Under the pieces are notes generated by a model. That model worked only from the letters and a program-made list of their open reading frames with translations. It searched no databases and was not told the DNA's origin. Shown piece by piece: positions 29,963 to 38,382 of a stretch of DNA of 64,000 nucleotides. This DNA is from Dyella halodurans (lineage in GTDB: Bacteria; Pseudomonadota; Gammaproteobacteria; Xanthomonadales; Rhodanobacteraceae). Position numbers and translations under genes: made by a program. Position 1 is the stretch's first letter, and each line of letters begins with the position of its first letter. The stretch is from positions 1-64,000 of the forward strand of contig NZ_JAPDPF010000011.1 in the NCBI RefSeq assembly GCF_026283925.1, read 5' to 3'.

Positions 29963-31489
29963 TCAGCGCGGTTGTGGGGACGACGCGTGGTCGTCCGGGT
30001 GATCGTCGGAAGGCGGAATCGGCGTGGCCGGGTCTTCAACCATGGGCCTGCTGGCGCGCTCTTGCATCGCCCTATCGCTGGCGGAAAGATCGTCGTCGGC
30101 AAGCTCATCGCGCTGGGCGTCTGCATGACGCCGCGCCAGCTCATGCTCGTAGCCCTCGATCAGCTTGTCGGCCAGCGCGCGGTACACCGGCTTGTGCGAA
30201 AAAATGGATGACGCAGCTCGCGCGATCAGGCAGGTCGCCATGATCGGCAAGACCATCTGCTGGTTGGCGGTCAGTTCCATGGAGATCACGGTGGCGGTGA
30301 GCGGTGCCTGGGTGACGCCGGCGAGATAGGCCGCCATGCCGAGCAGGACCATCGCCGAGACGTCGACGCCGGGCATGATCGTGCTGAGGTTCTGGCCCAG
30401 GCCCGCGCCCACCGCCAGGGCCGGCGAGAAGATGCCGCCGGGAATGCCCGCCCAGTACGAGGCGATATTGCCGAGGAACTTCAGCGCGCCAAAGCTCGTC
30501 ACGGTTTCGGCATGACCCTCGAGGATTTCCTTCGCCTGCGCGTAACCCGTGCCGTAGAGTCCGGTGCGCGTAAGCTGGCTGAGCAGCACCAGGGCGAGGC
30601 CGCATGCAGCGGCGAACACTACCGGCTGACGCGCGCGCAGGCGGCCGACGACGCCACGGAAGCCGTGGTCGCTGGGCTGGATGAGGCGGGCGAACAATCC
30701 GCCCACCAGGCCGCAGACGATGCCGGCGGCGAGCACGGCCCACCATGCCTCGCCCAGCGGCAGGCCGATATCGAAATGGCCGAAATAAGCGTAGTTGCCA
30801 AGTATGCCGAGCGAGACGACACCCGAGACAATCACGGCCGTCAGCAAGGTGCCGCTCATGCGGTGCTCGAACGCGCCGCTCATTTCTTCGATGGCGAATA
30901 CCACGCCAGCCAGCGGCGTATTGAAGGCTGCGGCGAGGCCGGCGGCGGAGCCCGCCAGGATGAAACGACCCGCCGCAGCGGGTTCATCGAAGCCGAAGCG
31001 GCGACCCAGCGAATAGAGCAGACCCGCACCAACGTGCACGGTAGGGCCTTCGCGTCCCACCGACGCACCACCGGCCAGTGCGGCGAGCGTCAGCGCCATC
31101 TTGCCGATCGCCACGCGCAGCGACAGCAGGCTGTGGCGAAAGTCTTCGTCTTCCACCTTGAGTGCGGCGATGGCCTGGGGAATGCCTGAGCCGCGTGTGG
31201 GTTTCAGCGCGCCCTGGGTGAGCCAGGCGAGCAGGGCGAACGTGGCCGGCGTGATCAGGAACGCCCAGAAACGGTTGTGCGTCACCACGCCACGGAACAA
31301 ACCGTAGGCATAGTCGGCCGCCTGCGCAAAGCCCACGGCGGCCAAGCCCACCAGCACGGCGCCGCTCCAGAACAGCACGCGCCGACGCCACTGCATGGGC
31401 GAAAACAGCTCGGAATCGGTCAGGCGCTTGAGCCGTCCGGTGGCACCCGGCGAAGCGGTGCCGGCGACTTCGTCCTCGGCATCGCTCAC
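29963..31489 (-). CDS. ClC-family chloride channel/transporter
   Basis: A 508-residue ClC protein, either a chloride/proton antiporter or an anion channel. The selectivity-filter motifs are all present: [16 protein letters not shown] with the gating glutamate, and [11 protein letters not shown]. The C-terminal tail is acidic and polar without clear CBS domains, as in ClcA. Its start overlaps the stop of the GNAT/hydrolase gene (ATGA), and hutI follows after five bases. The three form an operon. A functional link between anion transport and histidine use is not obvious. Confidence 0.92.
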   Translation of the reverse strand: MSDAEDEVAGTASPGATGRLKRLTDSELFSPMQWRRRVLFWSGAVLVGLAAVGFAQAADYAYGLFRGVVTHNRFWAFLITPATFALLAWLTQGALKPTRGSGIPQAIAALKVEDEDFRHSLLSLRVAIGKMALTLAALAGGASVGREGPTVHVGAGLLYSLGRRFGFDEPAAAGRFILAGSAAGLAAAFNTPLAGVVFAIEEMSGAFEHRMSGTLLTAVIVSGVVSLGILGNYAYFGHFDIGLPLGEAWWAVLAAGIVCGLVGGLFARLIQPSDHGFRGVVGRLRARQPVVFAAACGLALVLLSQLTRTGLYGTGYAQAKEILEGHAETVTSFGALKFLGNIASYWAGIPGGIFSPALAVGAGLGQNLSTIMPGVDVSAMVLLGMAAYLAGVTQAPLTATVISMELTANQQMVLPIMATCLIARAASSIFSHKPVYRALADKLIEGYEHELARRHADAQRDELADDDLSASDRAMQERASRPMVEDPATPIPPSDDHPDDHASSPQPR

Positions 31490-33060
31490 TTCTTCACCTC
31501 GGACTTGCGCGTCCAGCGTGTCTCGTAAAGATCGAAGCGGCGATCCTTGAGGTTTTGCACGGCGCCGGCGTTGCGGGCACGGGCAAGGCTGCCCAGATGG
31601 AGATCGGCGAATAGCACGGTTTCTATATTCGGCGTGGAGTCGGCGGCGATGCCATCGCGCGCGAACGGAAAGTCACTCGGCGTCAGGATGCAGCTCTGGC
31701 CGTACTGGATGTCGAAATTGTTCACGCCAGGCAGGTTGCCGACGTTGCCCGACAGCACGACGTAGCACTGGTTTTCGATCGCGCGCGCCTGCGAGCAGTA
31801 GCGCACGCGCAGGTAACCTTCGCGCACATCGGTGCAGAACGGCACGAACAGGATCAGCGCGCCCTGGTCGACCAGGTGGCGCGCCACCTCGGGAAACTCC
31901 GCGTCATAGCAGATCATCACGCCGATCGGGCCGCAGTCGGTGGGGATGGTCGCCGCGCTGTCGCCGCCGGTGATGTTCCACACCGTGCGTTCGCTCGGCG
32001 TCGGATGGATTTTTTCCTGCTCGTGGATCGAGCCGTCGCGCAGGCATACATAGCAGACATTGTGGATGTCGCCGTTGGGCTGCTCGGTCGGGTGCGAGCC
32101 GGCGATGATGTTGATGTTGTAGTGCACCGCCAGATGGCTGAACAGCTGCTTCACCTGCGGTGTGTACTGGCTGAGCTTGCGAATCGACTCGACAGGCGAC
32201 AGTTCCTCGTTCTCGATCGACAGCAGCTGCAGCGTGATCAATTCGGGGAAGGTGACGAAATCCGCGCTGTAGTCGGCCGCGATATCGGTGAAGTATTCCA
32301 CCTGGGTCGCGAATTCCTCGAACGAACGGATGCGCCGCTGCAGGTACTGCACCGAAGCGACGCGTACCAGGTCGGGCAGTCGCTGGGTCGACGGAATCGA
32401 CGGGATATCCGGCTGGTTGAGCAGCTCCGGATTGCGCCAGACCAGATGCGCTGCGTAGCCCAGCGATTCGTAATCGGACGGCACGTAGCCGCGCAGCAGC
32501 CCGATCACCTCGAAGTCGTTGCTCAGCTGGAAGCTCAGCGTGGGGTCGCGCCGCTTGCCTTCCACCACGGCATGCACGTAGGCATCGGCGCTGCCGTAGC
32601 GGTGCAGGTTGCGCGCCAGGCCCGGGATGCGTCCGCCGAACACGATGCCGCGCAGTTTCAGGTCGGTGCACAGGCGCTTGCGTGCCTGGTACAGGCGTTG
32701 GCCAATGCGCATGTTGCGGTAGTCGGGATGGACCACCACCTCCATGCCGTACAGCCAGTTGCCATCGGTCTTGTGGCGCGAGCCCATGCCGCCACCGGTG
32801 ATCTGCATCCATGTATGCGGCGCCAGCGCGGTCGCTTCGTCGATGCGGAAGGTGGCGCAATAGCCGACGATCTTGCCTTCGTACTCGACCACGAACTGGC
32901 CTTCGGGGAAGTGCGTCTGCTGGGATCGCAGCATTTCCGCGGAATGACCCCACTCGGGCGTATAGACACGGGCGGTGAGGTCGACCAGCCCGGGGACATC
33001 GGCGGGCTTGGCCTGGCGGACCAGCAGCTTCGGGGCGTCTTCGCGGATCTTCTTGGCCAT
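31486..33060 (-). CDS. GNAT acetyltransferase fused to a carbon-nitrogen hydrolase
   Basis: A two-domain protein of 524 residues. The N-terminal GNAT region (about 10-200) contains VVHPDYRNMRIGQRLY, the acetyl-CoA loop. The C-terminal nitrilase-superfamily domain (about 230-505) has the full catalytic triad: Glu273 in FPE, Lys350 in EKIHP and Cys384 in ICYDAEFPE. Such fusions occur in many bacteria with unknown substrate. ATG 33060 is preferred over 33081. It leads the operon with the ClC gene and hutI and is divergent from hutF, so a role near histidine or amide metabolism is conceivable but unproven. Confidence 0.9.
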   Translation of the reverse strand: MAKKIREDAPKLLVRQAKPADVPGLVDLTARVYTPEWGHSAEMLRSQQTHFPEGQFVVEYEGKIVGYCATFRIDEATALAPHTWMQITGGGMGSRHKTDGNWLYGMEVVVHPDYRNMRIGQRLYQARKRLCTDLKLRGIVFGGRIPGLARNLHRYGSADAYVHAVVEGKRRDPTLSFQLSNDFEVIGLLRGYVPSDYESLGYAAHLVWRNPELLNQPDIPSIPSTQRLPDLVRVASVQYLQRRIRSFEEFATQVEYFTDIAADYSADFVTFPELITLQLLSIENEELSPVESIRKLSQYTPQVKQLFSHLAVHYNINIIAGSHPTEQPNGDIHNVCYVCLRDGSIHEQEKIHPTPSERTVWNITGGDSAATIPTDCGPIGVMICYDAEFPEVARHLVDQGALILFVPFCTDVREGYLRVRYCSQARAIENQCYVVLSGNVGNLPGVNNFDIQYGQSCILTPSDFPFARDGIAADSTPNIETVLFADLHLGSLARARNAGAVQNLKDRRFDLYETRWTRKSEVKK

Positions 33061-33142
33061 TTGCGCATTATGCCGCAGCACGCTGAACGACGCGGCCGGG
33101 CAGGGCGGTTAAACTCCGCGGGATATCCCAAGGAGCAGGCTG

Positions 33143-34510
33143 ATGGGCGCCACCATTCCGACCCACTACGTTGCAGATCGACTCTGGACGGCCCAAGGCT
33201 GGAGCCGCGATGCCGGGCTCGCGGTCGACGATCGCGGTTACCTGGTCGGCGCCAGCGCTGCTGGGGCCGAACGCCTGGGACACTGGGTGCTACCGGGCAT
33301 GCCCAACCTGCATTCGCACGCCTTCCAGCGCGCCATGGCCGGGCTGGCGGAACGCAAAGGCAAGAGTGACGACAGTTTCTGGACCTGGCGCGAAACCATG
33401 TACGCGTTCGCTGCCGCCATCGGTCCGGAGGAACTCAAGGCCATTGCTGCGCAGCTCTACGTGGAAATGCTCAAGAGCGGCTACACCCAGGTGTGCGAGT
33501 TTCATTACCTGCATCATCAGCCGGACGGCACGCCCTACGCGCAGCCTGAGGCGATGTCGCTGGCGTTGATCGAGGCCGCGCGCGAAGCAGGGATCACCTT
33601 GACCTTGCTGCCGGTGCTGTACATGAGTGGTGGTTTCGATGGCCGGCCACTGACGCCGCGTCAGTGTCGTTTTGGTCACGACGTCCCTTCCTACCTGCGC
33701 CTGTTGGAAGCGTTGCGAGCCCATGAAAACGAGAAGCTGCGGATAGGTATCGCGTTGCACTCGTTGCGCGCCGTGCCGGAGCAGGCGCTGCAAAGCGTGC
33801 TCGCCAGCGATGCGGCGCGGGATTGTCCCATTCACATCCATATCGCCGAACAAATCGGCGAGGTACAGGACTGCCTCGCTACCCGCGGCGCCCGTCCGGT
33901 GGAATGGTTGTTCGACCACGCCGAGGTGAATGCGCGATGGACCCTGGTGCATGCCACGCATCTCAGCGCGCAGGAAACCTCGCGGCTGGCGCGCAGCGGG
34001 GCCGTGGCTGGCCTGTGTCCCACGACCGAGGCGAATCTAGGCGATGGCCTGTTCCCACTCGCCGATTATCTGGACGCGCAGGGCACGCTCGGCGTCGGTT
34101 CGGATTCGCATATCTCGGTGTCGCCGGTAGAGGAATTGCGCTGGCTCGAATACGGTCAGCGCCTGTCGACGCGCCATCGCAATATCGCCGCGCGCCATCA
34201 GGGCGATAGCGTGGGTGAAACCTTGTGGCGTGCCGCGCTGCGTGGTGGCGCGCTGTCAGCGGGCCTGCCGGTCGGCGAACTGCGGGAGGGCGCGCGTGCC
34301 GATCTGCTCGTGCTGGACGATCGCGCGCCACTGCTGGCGGCGCGTGATGAGCGTTCCGTGATCGACAGCTTCCTGTTTGCTGGCAATGCAGCGCTGGTGC
34401 GTGACGTGATGGTGGGCGGCGAATGGGTCGTGCGCCATTTCATGCATCGCGATGAGGAGCGCATCGCCGCGCGCTATCGCTCGACCATGGAACGCTTGGC
34501 GCAGCAGTGA
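33143..34510 (+). CDS. hutF: formimidoylglutamate deiminase
   Basis: HutF converts N-formimino-L-glutamate to N-formyl-L-glutamate plus ammonia, the branch of histidine degradation that later releases formate. The 455-residue amidohydrolase has the metal-binding NLHSHAFQRA, the extended helix SFWTWRETMY typical of HutF, IHIAEQ, and the VGSDSHIS site. A good AAGGAG precedes the ATG. It is divergent from the GNAT/hydrolase-ClC-hutI operon, 82 bp away. The next enzyme of this branch, N-formylglutamate deformylase (HutG), is not in the window. Confidence 0.93.
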   Translation: MGATIPTHYVADRLWTAQGWSRDAGLAVDDRGYLVGASAAGAERLGHWVLPGMPNLHSHAFQRAMAGLAERKGKSDDSFWTWRETMYAFAAAIGPEELKAIAAQLYVEMLKSGYTQVCEFHYLHHQPDGTPYAQPEAMSLALIEAAREAGITLTLLPVLYMSGGFDGRPLTPRQCRFGHDVPSYLRLLEALRAHENEKLRIGIALHSLRAVPEQALQSVLASDAARDCPIHIHIAEQIGEVQDCLATRGARPVEWLFDHAEVNARWTLVHATHLSAQETSRLARSGAVAGLCPTTEANLGDGLFPLADYLDAQGTLGVGSDSHISVSPVEELRWLEYGQRLSTRHRNIAARHQGDSVGETLWRAALRGGALSAGLPVGELREGARADLLVLDDRAPLLAARDERSVIDSFLFAGNAALVRDVMVGGEWVVRHFMHRDEERIAARYRSTMERLAQQ

Positions 34511-34642
34511 CGCGTAAGCTTTCCGTCAGGCTGAATGGTGGCTGCGAAATGCATGAACCGCAGCCATCGCGTTCGGGTGATTTCGTCATCGACTCCTCCA
34601 GGCTGGCGTTCTCCGTGGCTAACACCCACCAAGGAGAACACC

Positions 34643-34810
34643 ATGCGTCGACTCATGCTGATTGGTCTCGGCCTCGTCGTGATGTTCAGCGCGAGCCTCT
34701 CGCTCACCGGCTGCGTGGTGGTGGCGCCAAGGCCGCATTACGCGGCACGTGTCTGGGTGCCGGCCTACTATGCACCGGGCAGTGTTTATGTGTCCGGACA
34801 CTGGCGCTGA
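34643..34810 (+). CDS. small lipoprotein with a Tyr/His-rich mature part
   Basis: A 55-residue precursor with a strong AAGGAG before the ATG. The lipoprotein signal ends LTGC (Cys24). A short mature part follows with VWVPAYYAPGSVYVSGHWR, recalling the aromatic WxxGHW-type tails of YXWGXW/BcpO-like envelope proteins. The function is unknown. It lies between hutF and a LysR gene on the opposite strand. Confidence 0.72.
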   Translation: MRRLMLIGLGLVVMFSASLSLTGCVVVAPRPHYAARVWVPAYYAPGSVYVSGHWR

Positions 34811-34822
34811 TGATGGTGCCGC

Positions 34823-35740
34823 TCAGGTGCCCGTCACGAGTTGCCTGCGCAAGTGTTCGATGAACACGCGCAGCTTCGGCGGCACCTGCAGCCGGCTGGG
34901 GTAATACAGATAGAAGCCATCGAACGGCGGTAGCCAGTCGTCCAGCACGGTTTCCAGTTGGCCGGCAGCGATGGCTGCACGCACGGATGGTTCCACCATA
35001 TGCGTCAACGCCAGCCCGTCGAGCGCCGCGCGTATCGCCATGGCGGGCTCGTTGGTGGTCAGCGGACCATCCACGTCGATTTCGAACCATTGTCCCTTGG
35101 ATGGGCCGGCGGGATGCGCGAATTCCCAGCGATAGATCGCACCGCTGTTGAAGCGGAAGCGCACGCAGTCGTGTGCGGCCAGCTCGCGTGGATGCCGTGG
35201 CTTGCCGTGTTGATTGAAGTAAGACGGTGAGCCCACCACGACGGCGCGTTGCGGACCGCCCAGCGGTATCGCCACCACGTCACGCGCAAGGCGCTCGCCG
35301 AGCCGGATGCCGGCATCGAAACCCTCGGCGATCAGATCGGTCAGCCGGTTCTCGACGTGGATGTCGAGTTTCAGTTCCGGCCATGCGCGGATGAAGTCCG
35401 CCAGCATCGGCGCGATCAGGTGATCGAGCACCATCTGCGGCACGGCGATGCGCAGCGTGCCGATGGGCCTGTCGCCGTGCTGGCGCAGCGCCTCGATGGC
35501 GGCATCGATTTCGCCGAGGGCAGGGGAAATGCGTTCCAGAAACGCGCGGCCGGCCTCGGTCAGGCCGACGCGGCGCGTGGTCCGATGCAGCAGGCGCACG
35601 CCGACATGGGCCTCCAAATGGCGCAGCGACTGGCTGAGGGCGGAGGCGGTGACCTCCATCTCGGCCGCGGCACGGGTAAAGCTGCCATGCCGGGCGATCA
35701 GCCGGAACGCGCGCAGGGCGGTGGTGTCATCGAGGCGCAT
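34823..35740 (-). CDS. LysR-family transcriptional regulator
   Basis: A 305-residue LysR regulator. The helix-turn-helix (about 8-62) reads ALRAFRLIARHGSFTRAAAEM, and the effector-binding domain spans about 92-300. It resembles the DsdC/AaeR-like 'transcriptional regulator near oxidoreductase' group. It is divergent from an aldo/keto reductase gene with 103 bp between starts, a layout in which LysR proteins usually control the neighbour and themselves. An inverted repeat lies just upstream of its own start. Confidence 0.9.
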   Translation of the reverse strand: MRLDDTTALRAFRLIARHGSFTRAAAEMEVTASALSQSLRHLEAHVGVRLLHRTTRRVGLTEAGRAFLERISPALGEIDAAIEALRQHGDRPIGTLRIAVPQMVLDHLIAPMLADFIRAWPELKLDIHVENRLTDLIAEGFDAGIRLGERLARDVVAIPLGGPQRAVVVGSPSYFNQHGKPRHPRELAAHDCVRFRFNSGAIYRWEFAHPAGPSKGQWFEIDVDGPLTTNEPAMAIRAALDGLALTHMVEPSVRAAIAAGQLETVLDDWLPPFDGFYLYYPSRLQVPPKLRVFIEHLRRQLVTGT

Positions 35741-35749
35741 TAGTTAGCC

Positions 35750-35765
35750 ATGCTTAATAAAGCAT
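35750..35765. promoter_or_regulatory. inverted repeat ATGCTT-N4-AAGCAT, candidate LysR operator
   Basis: A perfect 6-bp inverted repeat with a four-base AT-only spacer lies in the intergenic space between the divergent LysR and aldo/keto reductase genes, nine bases before the LysR ATG. The size and position fit the LysR recognition element (T-N11-A type). Binding is inferred. Confidence 0.45.
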
Positions 35766-35843
35766 CTACAAAATGCCGATTTTTCTCCGCAATGGCAAGG
35801 CGCAGACTGCGCCCATCCGATCCATCCACCGGGAGTTCTCGCC

Positions 35844-36959
35844 ATGTCGCTCGACACCTACTACACCCTGGGCCGCTCCGGCCTGCGCGTCAGCCGCCTC
35901 GCCCTGGGCACGATGACTTTCGGTGACAACTGGGGCTGGGGCGCGGCGGAGGACACCGCCCGCACCATGTTCGACCGTTACCTGGCCGCGGGCGGCAACT
36001 TCGTCGACACCGCCGATCTGTACACCGACGGCGCCAGCGAGGAGCTGCTGGGACGCTTCATGGCCGAGACGGGGACGCGCGATCGCGTCGTACTCAGCAC
36101 CAAGTTCAGCTACAACGCGCAGCCGGGCAACCCGAATGCGGGGGGCAACGGTCGCAAGCACATCCTGCGCGCGGTGGACGGCTCGCTGCGTCGCCTGCGC
36201 ACCGACTACATCGATCTCTACCTGCTGCATACCTGGGACCGCCTGACCCCGGCCGAGGAAGTGGTGCGCACGCTCGACGACCTCGTGCGGGCCGGCAAGA
36301 TCCGCTACGCGGGGCTGTCGGACGTGCCGGCCTGGTATGCCGCGCGGGCGCAGACCTATGCCGAGGCGCATGCGCTGACCCCGCTGGTGAACCTGCAGTT
36401 GGAGTACTCCCTGATCGAGCGGCATATCGAACACGAGTTCGTGCCGATGAGCGCCGAGTTGGGCATGGGCATCACGGCCTGGAGTCCGCTGGGCATGGGC
36501 CTGTTGTCGGGCAAGTACAAGGCCAGCGAGGCCGGCGGCAGCGGCGAGGGACGCCTGGCCAAGATTTCGGGAGCGCCGGGATTTGATCGTTTTACCGAGC
36601 GCAACTGGCGTGTCGTCGCGGCATTGGAGGAAGTGGCGGCGGCGATGGGCCGGCCGATGGCCCAGGTGGCGCTGAACTGGGTGGCGACGCAGCCTGGCGT
36701 GGCGTCGGTCATCGTAGGCGCTACCAAGCTTGCGCAGCTGGACGACAACCTCGCGGCCCTGTCCTTCGAGATCCCGCTCGAGTTGCGCGCCCGCCTGGAT
36801 GCCGCCAGCGCGCTGGAGCCGACCTTTCCCTACTGGTTCTTCAGCGACGTGCAGCAGTCGCGCCTGCATGGCGGCGTGGCCGTGGGCAACAAGCCGGCGG
36901 GTTATGCGCCGCCGGTTTATGTGCCTGCCCAGGCGCAGGGCGGCTTCAAGGCGGACTGA
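35844..36959 (+). CDS. aldo/keto reductase
   Basis: A 371-residue NADPH-dependent oxidoreductase with a TIM-barrel fold. It shows FVDTADLYTDGASEELLG (the catalytic Asp and Tyr), the catalytic Lys in LSTKFS, and a His in the YLLHTWD strand. The C-terminal GATKLAQLDDNLAAL segment binds the cofactor. It is similar to the YajO/Tas and potassium-channel-beta-like group. The substrate is unknown. Regulation by the divergent LysR gene is likely. Confidence 0.92.
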   Translation: MSLDTYYTLGRSGLRVSRLALGTMTFGDNWGWGAAEDTARTMFDRYLAAGGNFVDTADLYTDGASEELLGRFMAETGTRDRVVLSTKFSYNAQPGNPNAGGNGRKHILRAVDGSLRRLRTDYIDLYLLHTWDRLTPAEEVVRTLDDLVRAGKIRYAGLSDVPAWYAARAQTYAEAHALTPLVNLQLEYSLIERHIEHEFVPMSAELGMGITAWSPLGMGLLSGKYKASEAGGSGEGRLAKISGAPGFDRFTERNWRVVAALEEVAAAMGRPMAQVALNWVATQPGVASVIVGATKLAQLDDNLAALSFEIPLELRARLDAASALEPTFPYWFFSDVQQSRLHGGVAVGNKPAGYAPPVYVPAQAQGGFKAD

Positions 36960-36960
36960 G

Positions 36961-36998
36961 CCAAAAAAAACGGCGCCAGCATGCAGGCTGGCGCCGTT
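36961..36998 (-). terminator. Rho-independent terminator for the Spy-like gene
   Basis: A perfect 12-bp stem AACGGCGCCAGC / GCTGGCGCCGTT has a six-base loop. An eight-base A run (36963-36970) partly overlaps the left arm and becomes the T tract on the minus strand. It lies 57 bp beyond the stop of the minus-strand LTXXQ gene, and may also help end the aldo/keto reductase transcript. Confidence 0.85.
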
Positions 36999-37055
36999 GG
37001 TGTTGCCGGCGTGAGGAGCGCCGTGGTCTTGTTATGACGTCGTCCGAATCACTCT

Positions 37056-37544
37056 TTACTGGGCCGAGCTGGAACCACTCACCGGATGCTGGGCCTTGAA
37101 CTGCTGCCACTGCTGGCGGCGAGCCTGGTTCTGCGCCTGGATGGTGGCAAGCTGGCTCTGCTGTGCCGGGGTCAGGATCGAATAGATCTGCGCGCGGATG
37201 GCGGCGCGCTGCTGCACGCGGGCCTGCATCGCGGCGCCTTCGGCCTGGGCCAGGGCGGTAGCGGCGGCCTGGTAGCCGCTGGCGTTCGGCGCCATCGCCT
37301 CAAACGCCTGACGCTGCTGCTGCAGGGCCTGGCGCTGCGGCTTGTTCTGCGCGAACGCGTTCTGCATGACCTGCTTGATGCTGGCCTTCTGCGCGTCGGT
37401 CAGGTTGAGCTTGCTGTATGCCTCGAAGCCGCCATGGTGGCCGTGGCCACCATGAAAACCGCCATCCTGGGCGGCAGCCATGGCGAACGGGGCGAGGGCC
37501 ATGGCCGATGCCAGCACCAGGGCGACAGTTACATTCTTGCGCAT
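37056..37544 (-). CDS. periplasmic Spy/CpxP-family LTXXQ protein
   Basis: A 162-residue secreted protein with signal peptide (1-24, cleavage near AMAAA). A Gly/His stretch GGFHGGHGHHGG may bind metal. The helical domain has two LTXXQ motifs (LTDAQKAS and LTPAQQSQ), the defining repeats of Spy and CpxP. CpxP inhibits the CpxA kinase and Spy is a periplasmic chaperone. ATG 37544 is chosen for the clean signal peptide. The gene is divergent from a CpxRA-like pair with a CpxR box between, so a CpxP-like role is favoured. Confidence 0.87.
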   Translation of the reverse strand: MRKNVTVALVLASAMALAPFAMAAAQDGGFHGGHGHHGGFEAYSKLNLTDAQKASIKQVMQNAFAQNKPQRQALQQQRQAFEAMAPNASGYQAAATALAQAEGAAMQARVQQRAAIRAQIYSILTPAQQSQLATIQAQNQARRQQWQQFKAQHPVSGSSSAQ

Positions 37545-37623
37545 GGGGAATTCCTTGGTCGTTGGGGTGGACTTGCTGGTGTCCATTTGACGACAGCGCT
37601 ATGTGTATGTTCTTTGCCGAAAG

Positions 37624-37638
37624 GTAAAGAAGCGTAAA
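37624..37638. promoter_or_regulatory. CpxR box GTAAA-N5-GTAAA
   Basis: An exact match to the known CpxR recognition sequence (two GTAAA pentamers five bases apart) lies in the 151-bp space between the Spy/CpxP-like gene and the response regulator gene, 57 bp before the regulator ATG. It fits autoregulation of the CpxRA pair and control of the divergent periplasmic gene. Confidence 0.75.
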
Positions 37639-37695
37639 GCCGATAGAGTTCGCCCGGTGGCGCGGCTTGAATGGCCTCGCAGCTACGGATCACCC

Positions 37696-38382
37696 ATGCC
37701 AAGAATCCTTATTGTCGACGACGATCGTGCCCTGTGCAGCTTGCTGGCGGAGTATTTGCAGCGTGAAGGCTTTGTGGTGGATGTCGCCCATGACAGCGAG
37801 TCTGGCCTGGCCCAGTTGCATAACCAGTCCACGCGCCCCGACCTGCTGATCCTGGATGTGATGATGCCCGGCCGCGACGGGCTGGAGACGCTGCGCGAGC
37901 TGCGCCTGAAACACCGCCTCCCGGTCATCATGCTGTCTGCGCGAGGTGAACCGGTGGATCGTGTGATCGGGCTGGAGCTGGGGGCGGACGACTACCTGAC
38001 CAAACCTTGCCTGCCGCGCGAGCTGCTGGCCCGGGTGCGCGCGCAGCTGCGGCGCAATACGCCGATCGCGGCGGGTACGCTCCAGGTCGGCGCGTTGCGG
38101 CTGGAGCCCAGCGAGCGGCGCGCCTATGTGGAGGAGCAGGAACTGTCCCTGACCGGCGCGGAATTCCAGCTGCTGCTGGCCCTGGCGCAGCGCACCGGCG
38201 AGCTGGTGGACAAGGCGACCTTGACGCGCATGGCGCTGGGGCGCGAGCTGGAGCGCTTCGATCGCAGCATCGACGTGCATGTGAGCCGCTTGCGCCACAA
38301 GCTGACCGAAGCCTCGGCGCAGTCGCCGCGCATCGAGTCGGTGCGCGGCGCCGGCTACAGTCTGGTCGCGGGGGGCGCGTGA
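37696..38382 (+). CDS. cpxR: OmpR-family response regulator, CpxR-like
   Basis: A 228-residue response regulator with a receiver domain (acidic residues at 8-10, phospho-acceptor Asp54 in LILDVMMPGRDG, Lys in DYLTKPC) and a winged-helix DNA-binding domain (about 130-225). The sequence is close to CpxR, and the context (LTXXQ protein, CpxR box, kinase) supports it. Its stop overlaps the kinase GTG start (GTGA). It would control envelope-stress genes. The gene name rests on context as well as similarity. Confidence 0.88.
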   Translation: MPRILIVDDDRALCSLLAEYLQREGFVVDVAHDSESGLAQLHNQSTRPDLLILDVMMPGRDGLETLRELRLKHRLPVIMLSARGEPVDRVIGLELGADDYLTKPCLPRELLARVRAQLRRNTPIAAGTLQVGALRLEPSERRAYVEEQELSLTGAEFQLLLALAQRTGELVDKATLTRMALGRELERFDRSIDVHVSRLRHKLTEASAQSPRIESVRGAGYSLVAGGA

